Shown here: positions 36,237 through 47,640 of the stretch, piece after piece | Layout of the letters: each line of letters starts with the position of its first letter | Numbering within the stretch: position 1 is the stretch's first letter | Assembly: GCA_031772625.1 (NCBI GenBank) | Contig: CM062818.1 | Span: 212,405,742-212,469,741, forward strand | Origin: Pinus tabuliformis | Lineage: Eukaryota; Streptophyta; Pinopsida; Pinales; Pinaceae | DNA length: 64,000 nt | Reading direction: 5' to 3' | The notes under the pieces: generated by a model | What the model was told of the DNA's origin: nothing | Seen by the model: the letters and a program-made list of their open reading frames with translations, nothing else | Databases searched by the model: none | Translations under genes and position numbers: made by a program

Positions 36237-38721
36237 ATATGTCACTAAGGATCCTCTAAATGAGAAAACTCAGGTGTGAAGCATATATTGCATGGTCCTT
36301 TCCATTTAGAGTTTTCAGATAACCATTAACAAGTATTACTCACATGGAAAAAGTAATGTAAACCACCTAAGTTACTGATAAACACACCCATAATAGGAAT
36401 CCAAAATTCCTCTGATGTCTTGATTTCCTATGCATAAACATGTTTGAATAGCTACAATTTTGTTTGATAAGGTCCAAAAAATTATTTTCACCTTCATGAT
36501 TGTATTTTAGTGGTTTCAGTTTCTAAATACAAATGCGATGAGGCACAAAAAATAGATGCTAAAGCCATACCTTCTAAAGATGGCCATACCTATTCTTTCC
36601 TTGCCTCTGTTCTTGTCTTTATCGCTGTTGTTTTTGCCCCTATCCTTCTAGACCTTAGGAATATAAAATAGGATACTGTCTTAGGGGGTTACCCATGACC
36701 AAGCATCAACATGACTATGTAATTTTAAAGAAAAGGGGGCGGAGGGAATAAACTTAAGCAGGCTAAATGCACTAGCCAAGTTCAGACACGTATGAGAAAA
36801 AATAGATAACAAGAACACCTTTTAATGGTACATATTTGGGAATTGTTTGTAACTCATAATTCTCCAGTTCACCTTGCATATATCATTCTTGCCCATTCCA
36901 ATATTACATGCACACCTCGTGAGTATGGTTCCAACCAAAATGAAGAAGAATGCATTTACTGAGACTTTTAGAGGAGACGAAGGAGGGAGGTACAACACAG
37001 AATGCGGTCCAGCACCAAAGATTTAAATAAAAACAATGTATGGGTATACTTGAAGCCCTCAATAGACTACAAGAATCCTAAGAGATTGATTATTCATACA
37101 AATTTACAATTTCTCATCGATGGTATTTAGTTGATACCTAGAGAAATTGTTCCTGATAAAAAATAAATAAAAAATGCCTTTACCATAAGAAACTTCCATG
37201 CTTACCATAAAAGTATGTGATAAAGAATAAACATCATTTCCAGTACAATCTTGACAATGCAATAGACATGAAGGCGGGTATTAGATTTGAATGTAAAACC
37301 ATGAAATCATGCTATGTACACATTTTCAAGGCAGGAGCTACAACACAGAACACAATCCAGCTCTAAAGATTTAAATAAAAATAATGTGTAATAGCAACCC
37401 GCACTATGAGGGAAACAAGGGTATGAACAATATTTCAAAAGCACCATTCTTGTCACCATGCACCACGCAACTTGCTTTGTTGTTCAGAGCCCACCACCAT
37501 GTAGCTTCCTATTGATAGCACGCTGCCTATGCACAGTGCACAGAGTCCATACAATTTCCTTTCCTATTCACAATGCACCACCACACAGGTTCCCCGTTGA
37601 CAACACACAGAGTCCAAGTTGGAAAATTACAATTGAGCGGAGGAAGACGAAAACCGATGCTTGTGATTGGCTCTGGTGAACAAGGTTTGCCCACCCGAAG
37701 CCCGCAGCGCAAGACGCCTATTGGCGTAAAACACTGCTGTGAGATAAACTTTTTTGTATGAAAGTATTTTTTCGTTCCACATAACATAGGAATCCACAAC
37801 GAAATATATTAAATTACGAAGATAACGACCAAATATATTAAAATGCCTTTTTTTGGTTAAATAGCGAATCGCTTATGATGTGTCAAGCCCATAAAACAAT
37901 ATCATTTCGCCGTAGTCTAACCAAAGTGCTTTTTTGCCCTGAAAATCTCGAAAATTCTGGTCACATTTTGATAAATTCTAGAAGGGATTTTTGTAAATCG
38001 AGGTTATAGTTGTTAAACTTCAATATTTTGGGTGTCCCAGAGGTTTTTGATGGTGCCAAATCTATTTCCACCTTCAAAAACATGATTTATACATTCCTTC
38101 TGCAAGATTTGTTACAAATGATTTGCCCAAATTCGACAGGCCATCTGTGGGAATAGTGTTGAATCTATTTCCATCTTCAAAAACATAAACACTCCTTCCA
38201 CAAAATTTGTTAAAAACAATTTACCCAAATTCCAGCCATCCGTCCGTGAAAATATGGCCTCAACTAAGATAAGATCAACTAACTGAACTAAGAAAATATC
38301 AAATCCAATCAATCAATTCAATCACTCACTCATCAGTGAAACACTTGCGAACACCTTATTTTGATGGAACATAGGGTGTCACACATCCATAGTAAACTAA
38401 TGATTACATATACATAAAATATATATTTTTAACCAAAGTCCACTTACGACATGGAAGGAATACAAATTACATTTCCATATTAGTCAGGGATTTAAATCAT
38501 ATCTCTGTTGTTTCTATTTGCTTAAAGTTAGGGATTTTAATCATACTCATCCATACGTGGTTATTATATGGTCATAACCTACGTCCTGTTGGAAATGGAT
38601 AAACCCTACTGTAAACCCTTGATTATCTTTATTAACATTGATAAATGTTAGAGTATTTCATATTATCATTGGTACAGATACCCATAGGGTAAGAATTAAA
38701 TGATTCTGGTCCCTACTTAGG
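36237..38721. other. Intergenic DNA with short repeats, no gene
   Basis: Direct repeats seen: a unit of about 60 bases with CTACAACACAGAA and AAAGATTTAAATAAAAA at about 36,990-37,043 and 37,336-37,385, and a diverged duplication at about 38,058-38,150 and 38,160-38,240 (AATCTATTTCCACCTTCAAA and AATCTATTTCCATCTTCAAA). No other THO3 exon was recognised. Confidence 0.55.
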
Positions 38722-38930
38722 AATGTGAGGGCGACTCCTATTTCAGATTTTATAGTCATATTAATGCGGTCTGACATAGGGTCGATATAACACGATTCAA
38801 CACCCCACACGATACAGGATGATAAAAGAGAAAAAAAAATAGCAGCGTGTTGTATAGTGTTATATCGACCCCCATGTCAGAACCCATTAATATTGCTATA
38901 AAGTCTAAAATAAGAGCTGCCTAATGCGAG
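38722..38930. mobile_element. Fold-back MITE-like element with 8-bp flanks
   Basis: Bases 38,730-38,805 and 38,846-38,922 are imperfect reverse complements, so almost the whole 193-bp unit is two arms around a loop of about 40 bases. Matching blocks include GGTCGATATAACAC against GTGTTATATCGACC and TTTATAGTCATATTAATG against CATTAATATTGCTATAAA. It is flanked by AATGTGAG (38,722-38,729) and AATGCGAG (38,923-38,930), 7 of 8 identical. An 8-bp duplication fits a hAT-type non-autonomous element, but the ends do not show a clear hAT terminal motif. A hairpin RNA locus is the alternative. Confidence 0.65.
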
Positions 38931-39277
38931 GCCGCTCCTTCGTGGGTCTTCGACCTGGGCCACAGCTGGCCTCCTACCGCGTGGATGACCGTGCCTCATC
39001 GATGGTTCCCTTTACCCCTGGTCATTCGACGGTGTGGGATGAGGCAAGTAACATTAAGCTGGTGTCTGGAGCAGAGTGGGGTTTGTCTTTCGGCCTTACT
39101 GCTGTGGAGGGTTTTGCTACCATTCTTGCAGAGAGGGATTTCGGCTCCGTCTGTTGGCCGAGGGTTCCATTGTGAGTTCCGTACTGTCCATTGGTTTTGT
39201 TGAGTTTAGAATGTCTGTAGAAGATTGTTCGGTTGTTTTTGAGTCTTACTGTCTCCATATGTATTCAGACTCTATCA
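38931..39277 (+). other. GC-richer stretch, possible 5' region
   Basis: Carries an open frame of 83 codons (38,924-39,175) of no recognised family. It lies directly upstream of the spliced small-ORF candidate and could be its leader. No clear TATA box was identified. Confidence 0.3.
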
Positions 39278-39616
39278 TGGCGAAATAGGGTTTGCCCGGA
39301 AGGCTCCTTGACGAGCTGGAGGAACTTGACAGCTACCTGGGTAAGTAAAGGCTTCTCAAATTCTTGAATACATTCTTTAATTTCGTTGATCATCATAATT
39401 TGTGGGTTCCGACTGCTGTTACATTGCTTTGTTTAGGGTTCGCAGGCTTCGACCCTGGTGGATTCCTCCCGGCCATCGCTCCTTCTGAATGCTCCTTCAA
39501 CATGTTCCGGGTATGAGACGTAGACTTTATTAAATATGAGGTTTAAGGCTAGTTTAAGGAATGATTCATAGACCTGTTTTTCTTCTATTGTTTAGCTACA
39601 TCACTGTTGTTCCTAG
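39278..39616 (+). pseudogene. Possible spliced small gene or exon relic
   Basis: A plausible three-exon structure: an exon ending AGCTACCTGG at 39,340, intron 39,341-39,436 (GTAAGT to TTTGTTTAG), exon 39,437-39,510, intron 39,511-39,595 (GTATGA to TTGTTTAG), and an exon from 39,596 ending with TAG at 39,614-39,616. Phases agree across both introns and give a frame containing LLDELEELDSYL and FAGFDPGGFLPAI. The ATG at 39,278 is followed by a TAG at codon 4, so either the true start lies elsewhere or the copy is dead. No family was recognised. Chance splice sites are a real alternative. Confidence 0.3.
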
Positions 39617-42600
39617 GTTTGGCTCGCTTCAATTTTGGTTGAATCTTGGGAAATCCTTTTGACAGGATTCCGGGTCTCTATGCCAGTCCGAGGACTATGC
39701 CAAACCGCCCGGGTTTGGTCTTGGAGGAAATCTTCACAGGGATCAGATATTTTCCATTTGTGTTCTTTCTATTTAAGCAAACAGGATAGGTCCTAGGGTC
39801 TCTGATATCGATTCGACCATATCGAGTCTTAGAATTGTTGTATGGGTATTTGAATGTATTGGGTATTATACTTATGTGAACAGATAGGTGGTCAACCACC
39901 GTTCCTTTGTTTTTCCTTTTTACAGTTTTGTGTTGCTTCTTGTGGAGAAGGCCAAAGACCTTCGCGTAGTCTAGCTGTACATTTTGTTATCTGCTAAATT
40001 TGTACAAGAAGTGCTACTTCATTCAATTGACTCTTGGATTCCATATGTATTAAAAACTTAAACAGAGTACATCAAGGAGAAGTAAGTTAGTTATTTTCTG
40101 GCAAGAGATTTTATTTTTATTTAAAATAAATGAAATTTAAAATTTACTGCAGCAAAACTTTGTCATAGTGTTTTTCTATTAGAAAATTAATTAAAACTGA
40201 TACAATAATCAAAATTTTGACGAGTGAAAAGACATTTTTAAACAGAACAATCATTAATTACCCCGAAAAAAAATAAAAACTTACTATATATATATAAAAA
40301 TAAATAATTGTAACATTCCTTTTCTTATAGGGCTAAAATGAAATTTGTAAACATAAAAATTAATATTTATTCCGTTATTTTTTTTTACTTTTATATTTAT
40401 ATATGTTTATTATTTTATATATATATATATATATTTGTTTAAAATATATTATTAAAAATTAAAATTTATAAATATAATTAAAATGAGTATATTGATTCAT
40501 TCATTTAAGTGAAAATATCTGTTCTTTTTAGTATATAAAATTACTAATTTTTTTTTCAAAAGCTAGTAACTATTTGTTTTTCTAAATCATATTTCAAAGC
40601 TCTTGAGTTAAGCAGTGACAGTAATTCTAAATCATATTTCAAAGGGTTTGAGTTAAGCATTGAAAATAAGTTAAATATTCATAATGGACAAGTTTCTTCT
40701 CTATGGAATTTTTTTTTTTTTTTTTTTTTAATATATTAAAGTGAATAAATTAAAATGATAAGTTGTATATTTATAAGGTTTTTGATAAGGAAGACAAGAT
40801 AACTTTAGGTTGGAGGGAAAAATATTATAGACACTAAAATTAAATAAATTTTGTTATGGAAATTTATTTAAGAAACTTAAAAATATATATTACATTAGTG
40901 GATGGCCTTTTTAATAAACTTATAAGCTTAAATTAGTTATTACTTCCAAAATATTTGAATTGTTTATCTATTAAAATTAAGCTAATGACATCTTTAATAA
41001 TATTAACCACCTCTAATTAAACTAACCCCTTAAATTATGTACAAAGTCATGACTTTTATCCATATTGAAATACAATCTAAAACATAATATTGAACCATTA
41101 TTATTTGACTTATTATATTTTTATATGTACAAAGATCAAATAAACTTTGATGTGTAGGTTTATTTATGAAACTTAAAAGGTATATATCATATTAGTAGAT
41201 GATATTTTTAATTAATTTTCAAATTTTTTTCTTAAGAGAAAAAATGACTTTTTTTTTATTATTTCCAATCAAAATAAATATAAGACTATTTCATATGCTT
41301 TGAAATTTTTCTTTAAATAAATTGATGACCTTAAATTAAATTGATCACCTTGAATTAGTACCTCCCACTTAAAAATATATTTGAATTGCTTACTTATTAA
41401 GATAGATTATATTTATTGAGCGGAGAGGCTCATTCTACAATCTAGTATGATGAGGATATTTTAAATGAAAAAAACTTTCATAAATAATTATATATATTTG
41501 GTTAGTTTTAATTAAATGTTTAGTAATGACATTCTGATTGTATTCTCTTGGTTTGTTTATATTTCACTTTCACTTCAACTAATAAATAAAAATATTTATA
41601 TGTTTATAACCTAATTTTATATAAAATAATTAAAGTTTAAATAAAAGTTTTATTTCCCTTATAAATATTTCAATATAGAATGTCCGTAAAACATTTGTGA
41701 AATATATATATAATGTGTGTCGCATGTGTGTTAATGTTCACTTTAATAAAAATGTTTCAATCCTAAAAAGGAAAAAGTAATTAAAGGTAAAATAATTTAG
41801 TTACTTCTTAAGAAGAAATGTGTAACTCATTCCAATTTTAATATAAAATATTAATAATAATAAATTATTAAAAAAATACAATTTAAACAATGAAAAATTA
41901 CAAATGCTAGACAAAAAAGCACTATAAATCTATCTTAATCAAAGATTTATCAATAATTAAAAGTGAATAAATCATATTTTTCAAGTTTTGCATTCTAAAA
42001 AGAATTTTGCATATAATGATATTTGATCCCTCTCTAGTCTTAAAGTAATATCATTTTTTCATTAAAAGTTGATTTAAATTTATTTTATTTGTGATGGTAT
42101 TTAATGTAATATCACTTTTAGTTGATTTAATTTATTTTGTTTGTGATGGTATTTAATATCACTTTTTAATTAAAAGTTGATTTTAATTTATTTCATTTGT
42201 GATGGTATTTAATATGGTCAAGATTATAACTTTAGTTAACTCATAATTTTAATTTCAAAAATAAAATTAATATTGTTGTGAGTATTATTTGTGATTTAAG
42301 AATAACTTTTTATAGTGGTATTAGTTGTCAATTTCTAATTTCAAATAAGTTGCAATTTTGACAAGGCTCTTAAAATAAAATGTTATTAGTAACATTATTT
42401 GAAATACCTATTAAATATAATCTCAAAAAAAATGAGAACTTTAGAGTGCACTCATTGAATTGACAACTTTTTTTTTATTGCGTAGATAATTTATAATTAC
42501 ATATTAAATAGAAAAACACACACATACACCCAAAAAAAAATATTGTAACTTGTAAGAAGGAGTGTGTAAAAGGAAATAAGTATGTGTTATTTTATATACT

Positions 42601-43419
42601 TAGAAAGTCATAATGAAATATTTCAAAAAATAATCAAGTGTAATATTTTAAGTTGATGATATATATATATGGAGTTAGATTATGCATTTAATAAAAAAAA
42701 CTTTATCTTGGGCAAATGGACACTTTTTTAGATGAAATGAAAGATGTTTTTAATTGAGAGCAACACTCCAAACAGATTAGAATTGTTCATTTAAGCTATA
42801 TATGTATAAAAATAGGAGATCTTATAAATGTGGCAATATGGGCTCAAGGTCTTGATCAACAACGAGAATAGTTCTTGAAACAAGTTATTGTACCATGTTC
42901 AAGAAAATAGAGTTCCATATTAGATGAACATCTCCAATAACCACTCATACAACTAGATAAAAGATCATAACACCAATATGTTTATCCTGTTTAAAGCCTC
43001 TAAGAGAGAAACACTCCATGACCCCAGTTAATGTAACCACTTGAGACAATTTTATTAATGAAAAGAAAAGTTGTGCATAGGGATCATAATTAATCATCGA
43101 CAATGACCCTCCATTCTCTTTTAATAGAGATCATGAACTAATTGGATGTAAAATCATCAATCAATAACCATTAATATCGAAGAGAGTATGAGTTGATGCA
43201 TCAATGTATGTCTAGAACATATTATGACAGTCATATTATAATGCAATTAATGCATACTAAATAGAGACACTAAGAAACACAATTTTACCTAAAGACATAT
43301 TATACCAAGTTGATTTTAACTAAATCCTACATGTGTCTAAATATGCTAACAAGGGATGTTAAAAGGTCCTTAAGAAATGTGCAATATACTCATGGATCCA
43401 AGGTGATCTCTTCTATATA
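39617..43419. other. AT-rich intergenic DNA with diverged repeats
   Basis: No gene recognised. Repeats seen: a ~40-bp duplication near 40,580-40,665 (AAATCATATTTCAAAG twice); two diverged blocks at about 40,850-41,000 and 41,150-41,420 sharing a GAAACTTAAAA phrase and an ATTTGAATTG phrase; and a three-unit array at about 42,055-42,215. A run of T residues lies near 40,710-40,728. Confidence 0.6.
42055..42215 (+). repeat. Three-unit diverged tandem repeat
   Basis: Units of about 55-60 bases share AAGTTGATTT or TAGTTGATTT, then a TTTGTGATGGTATTTAAT block. They begin near 42,065, 42,119 and 42,174. Confidence 0.75.
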
Positions 43420-44470
43420 GGGCCATATTTTATTATCGAGTGATGTGTTAGAGAGGAAAAGATCCATGACATCCCAAAGCCTTCCATGATGAACCTTGTG
43501 GAGGACATTTTGTTGTTAATGGAATTGCAAACAAAGTAGAAAATGTAGATATTATTGGCATACTATACTTAGAGATGCCAAGAAGTATTTTGGAGGTTGT
43601 GACAACTGCTATTGAATGGTTTGACCAATCTAGTCCAATGAAATGCCATTTCAACATAAAATTTGGTAAATTTATTTAAGAAATGAGTTCAAAATTTGTA
43701 ATACTAGTCAACTCTCATTGAATACAGAAAGAGTAAATTTTGGTGTGCATTAACTATGTGACAGTGGGTTGAAGCTAATGACCTGCCTAAAACCACTGAA
43801 CAAGTAGTAGAGGGCTTCCTCTATCAAGAATTTCTTGTTTGTTTTAGGGTTCTTCTAGATATTGCTACTAGACATGGATCCTAATTCACATCTCATTTTA
43901 TTGGATCTAACACATAACAACTCAAGATCAAACATCATATGTCCACTCCGTATTATCCATAAGTGAATGAATAGGTGGAGCTTACAAATAGATTTTTGGA
44001 AGCCATGTTACCTAAGACAACATAACAACATCACAAGGAATTGGGTAATAAATATCCTAAATTTCCTCAGGCTCATCAAGTCATCTAGATAAATACTACA
44101 AGCTTTAGTTTGTACAAGTTTGTGGATAGTAAGCATATTTTTATCTTTACAGAATTTGAAATTATGACATTGAGAGCTTCATTACAAGTCAATTTTAGAC
44201 CTCTCAAAATCATAACAATATCAAGTTAGATTCTTGAACTTGAAAATAAAAATTAATTTATTTTACAACAAACCTCTCTTTTTTGAGAATAGATAGCTAA
44301 GTGGTATGACAAATTCATCAAGAGGAATGAATCCCATGGTGGTGATTGGGCCCTCCCATTTGACTCCATGTACAAAGACTTCAAGGGAATATTTTACACT
44401 CATTGAATGGTACCATATAAAATCAACTAATCTATGATAATGGTTCAATGAAATTACACACAAATGACGA
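43420..44470 (+). mobile_element. Ty3/gypsy integrase relic
   Basis: Read across broken frames this stretch keeps, in order, a zinc-binding-like part (PCGGHFV near 43,497; DAKKYFGGCDNC near 43,577; NEMPFQ near 43,637), parts of the integrase core (KTTEQVVEGFLYQE near 43,790; KIKHHMSTPYYP near 43,928; VELTNRFLEAM near 43,975) and a C-terminal region (FEIMTLRASLQ near 44,157; RYKDFKG-like block near 44,371). The order is diagnostic of Ty3/gypsy integrase. It is heavily decayed, with many breaks, and looks old. No flanking LTR was found. Upstream pol domains were not recognised. Confidence 0.8.
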
Positions 44471-44983
44471 AAAAAAACCCCAATAATAACTAATGGATAT
44501 CAATTAAAATTGTAATTGTAGAAAATTTTGTAACCCAAACCTAGTTTCAAGCTTGTATGAAATCATAACAAGTTTAATGCCCAACCCAACATGTCTTATG
44601 ATGTTTCCATAAACATGAATATTTTTCAAAACAAGAAACTCATGAGCCTACTCTACTCTTTCACTTTTGCAGAGAATAACACAAGCAATCACACAATTTT
44701 GACACAAGATATTTTTTGGTCCATTGACCTTGGGAAAATCTCAAAGGGAAAACTAGCATGTGACAAAGAGAGAGAGTAATTTTTATTTCTCATCAGAAAC
44801 GTTATTACAGTAATAAATGCAATGCACATAGTTAACTTATCTCCCTAATTTGAAGCTCATAATTCCTTGGGAAATGTGCTAACAACTCCTTAAAATTTGC
44901 ACTAAGAATACCCTTGATTTATGTGCTGACATCCTTGCCAAATACACTTAGAAATTAAGGACTATCTTAGTTTTGTTAGTCCC
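44471..44983. other. Intergenic, nothing recognised
   Basis: AT-rich sequence without a recognisable coding frame or repeat, ending at the TTGAA duplication of the next element. Confidence 0.6.
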
Positions 44984-44988
44984 TTGAA

Positions 44989-46953
44989 TGATTCAGGTCC
45001 ATGTGTGATGAAGGACCCTTCCAAGACCTTTTACTTTCGTGATGTGTTAAATTGCATTTTTAAAAGAACATTAATGAATACAACTGCATGTTGTAAAGAA
45101 GAGGAACATGTCAATCATCAACAACATAAAAACATAAGCATTGATAACAGAGTTTGTCCAGGAGGGACTACGTCTCCAGGCCCCAGTGTTAAGATGATGT
45201 AGGCCACTGCATTAAGTGTTGTCAATAGTGATGATGTGCATAGAGGTGATGTCGCTATCATACAAGGAAAATGATCTCACGCAAGAGTGGCTCTAAGAGA
45301 TGTTCCACTACAGGAACTCTCAGTCAAAAGACTCCTATCAGTATGACACAAAACTCATGCATGATGAGCATCCCGCCAACATGGCATAAAAGGGATCTCA
45401 AAACAAACATGCATGGCGACACATGAGTATCCCATCAACATACAACAAAGGGATCTCAAAACACAACATGATGAATCATGAAAACAAGTACATCACATAG
45501 ACGATTCCGCGTCACATCAAGCAGGAATCATGAAAATGAGTAAGAAATAGGATCCCACATCAAACATCAAGCAAGGACCTGTGCAGCACAATGCATAGCA
45601 AAAGAAGTACATGAACACTGCATATACCTCACAACCAAGGGCCATCTGAAGAAGCGGATGTCAAACTGCTGAAGCTGCTCGAACCATCGATCTCATGGCA
45701 TCAATCACATGGAAATGGTTGCTCGCACATGAATGTTGACACCTGCATTCCACTTAGAAAATTGGCTGAAGAATAGAATGAGAGAATGAGAAATCTGAAC
45801 ACAACATCAGATTTGTGACATCGAATAGTGCAAAATCGATTGTCCAATCTTTGAATTCTGGGAAATTGAGAATATAGGGCTCAAGGAATCTTTTAGATTC
45901 CCCTTAGATTCCTCAAAGACTCTGATCCATGGGTGGTCTAGAAATCTGCAACTCCAAAGCCGAATCTGAATTCACCATTGCAATCCCTGCTGAAACCCAT
46001 GAAAAACGACTGTAAACTTGACTATATTCCGATAAAATGAATTTTTACCTCCCAAGTAATCTTAAAAATTCCTCAAAGCATCAGGGAATATTTTGTCTCA
46101 AAATTCATGCCAATAAAGATTCCACCTCAGTCACTGTGTCAAGGTTCCTGTCTAGTCACGGTTCTGCACAGTCATGGTTCCTCCTCCACCGGTTACTCTC
46201 GTTCAACGCTTCCTCCATTGTCTTAAGCAAATGAAGGAATCACATTTAAATACCATGCATGGGTGAAGCTATCAAAGCTGGCCCTTGTGGCTCAATGGTC
46301 GCATGCTATGTTGGGCTGGCGGAGGTCACAAGATCGACCCCCCCACCTTGCATAATTTTAGCATTTATTGCAATGATTATGGAACTATTACATTAATTCA
46401 TCGCAATGTCATTTGGTAACATTTAAATATGGTTCTTTTGGTTAAGTTTTGTTATAGCATGCGGCCGCCGCATGGTGGCGAGCCAGCCACGTGGTTGGCC
46501 TGGGCTCTGTACCCACTGACCTCCCCAAATTAACATGGTACGTAGGTTGGGGGGTGGTGGGGTTGGTGGCCCCCACCCCCCTTAATTTATATTTTTTTTG
46601 TTTCATTAACAACAAATGCACATATTTTGACATTCGAATTTTAGTGGTAGGAGTGCATTTAATGACCCCACAATTTAGCCCAGAATCTTGCCCAGGTTGG
46701 TCCGAAACCGGTGGCCAGAAAAATTCCAAATTGTGGCCTCCTTAAGCCTGCACAGTCATCAAAAAGTCAACCCAACTTTGACTGCTTCTAACTTTCTCAT
46801 CCGGAATCAGATTGACGAACCGTTCACACCACCGTGATGAGGACGACGAGTTCTATGCTCTAGTCCTAGTTCGAGCATAATCCAAACACTTTGATTTCTG
46901 AGCTTCCATCAGTCCTTTTTGTCTTGTGTGTCTCTCTGGAGCCACCTGGATCA
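44989..46953 (-). repeat. LTR (3' LTR in element orientation)
   Basis: 1,965 bp, aligned throughout with 48,949-50,909. It contains pol III-like A and B boxes (46,288-46,298 and 46,331-46,341) and a G/C-rich block near 46,540-46,580 (TTGGGGGGTGG, then CCCCCACCCCCC) that can pair with itself. Confidence 0.93.
46288..46341 (+). promoter_or_regulatory. tRNA-like A/B boxes inside LTR (SINE-like)
   Basis: TGGCTCAATGG fits the A-box pattern TRGYNNARNGG. AGATCGACCCC at 46,331-46,341 resembles the B box GGTTCGANYCC with two or three differences. Start-to-start spacing is 43 bases, normal for tRNA-derived promoters. The flanks do not form an acceptor stem, so it is not a tRNA gene. The plus orientation is opposite to the host element. 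Activity is inference only. Confidence 0.5.
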
Positions 46954-46966
46954 ATCCTCCCCACTG
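46954..46966 (-). other. Polypurine tract of the G-patch element
   Basis: On the minus strand CAGTGGGGAGGAT lies directly before the LTR start TGATCCAGG. This is the expected site and composition for a PPT. Confidence 0.8.
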
Positions 46967-47280
46967 AGGAGATTTTGGTCCTCTAAAAGCATGAAAAATA
47001 ATCTACAACTTCTCTGTACCTTGTCTGCATCACAAGCGTCCTGAAAAGGTCTTGCTTCCATCTCCTTCACCTTTGTTCTTCAGGGCTTTAAGTGATGAGC
47101 TGACACCTGTAACCTCTGCAACCTGTAGTACATTGTTTTTCACATTACATGCTTGACTTTCATGACCAACTAATGACCCAAACATCCCACACTTGCCACA
47201 AGTTTATAACACATACTCGATGGTCAAGTTTACATCAAGATGGACGCAAGACCTCAGCTATGACAACAAGGCCAACCTAT

Positions 47281-47490
47281 CATTGTTGCTTCAACGAGTG
47301 ATGGAAAACACATCATCACTCCGACACATGATTTACAAACATAAGACCAAATACTATTGTTTTGACAAGTGATGGAAACACAAAATCACTTTCACAATTC
47401 AACATGCGACACAAAATAAGACCAGACATCATTGTTGCTGAACAAGTGATGGAAAACACATCATCACTTTTACATTTTAAAATGAAACAA
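47281..47490 (-). repeat. Three tandem units, each with a stem-loop
   Basis: Units of about 71-76 bases contain AGTGATG, a short loop (GAAAACACA or similar) and CATCACT-like complement, at 47,296-47,321, 47,367-47,391 and 47,443-47,468. The second stem is less perfect. The array lies in the non-coding part of the interior between the coding region and the PPT. The repeated stem with a variable surround suggests an RNA structure, but function is unknown. Confidence 0.75.
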
Positions 47491-47640
47491 GTGATTCACA
47501 AAAGCACGACCATGAAACAACAACATATCTAGAAACCATTTTTCACTTATCAATGTGAATGGGTCACCTCCTTGTGGTGGTTTTGCTTGTCGAACAACTG
47601 CTTCACCTGGTTCATGCACCGATGCTTTGTCTTTAAGGCG

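Noticed and set aside
37458-37799. Overlapping small frames on both strands
   Set aside because: No conserved motif, no matching copy and no splice or promoter signal. They are probably chance frames.
34482-44470. Gypsy gag (34,482) and integrase (43,420) as ends of one element
   Set aside because: 8-9 kb of unrelated DNA lies between them, no shared LTR was seen, and the protein types look like different lineages.
46277-46350. Possible tRNA gene
   Set aside because: A and B boxes are present, but the ends do not pair into an acceptor stem and no anticodon arm could be drawn.
46442-46745. Opposed open frames near 46,442-46,745
   Set aside because: They fall in LTR sequence; the matching part of the other LTR does not keep them open.
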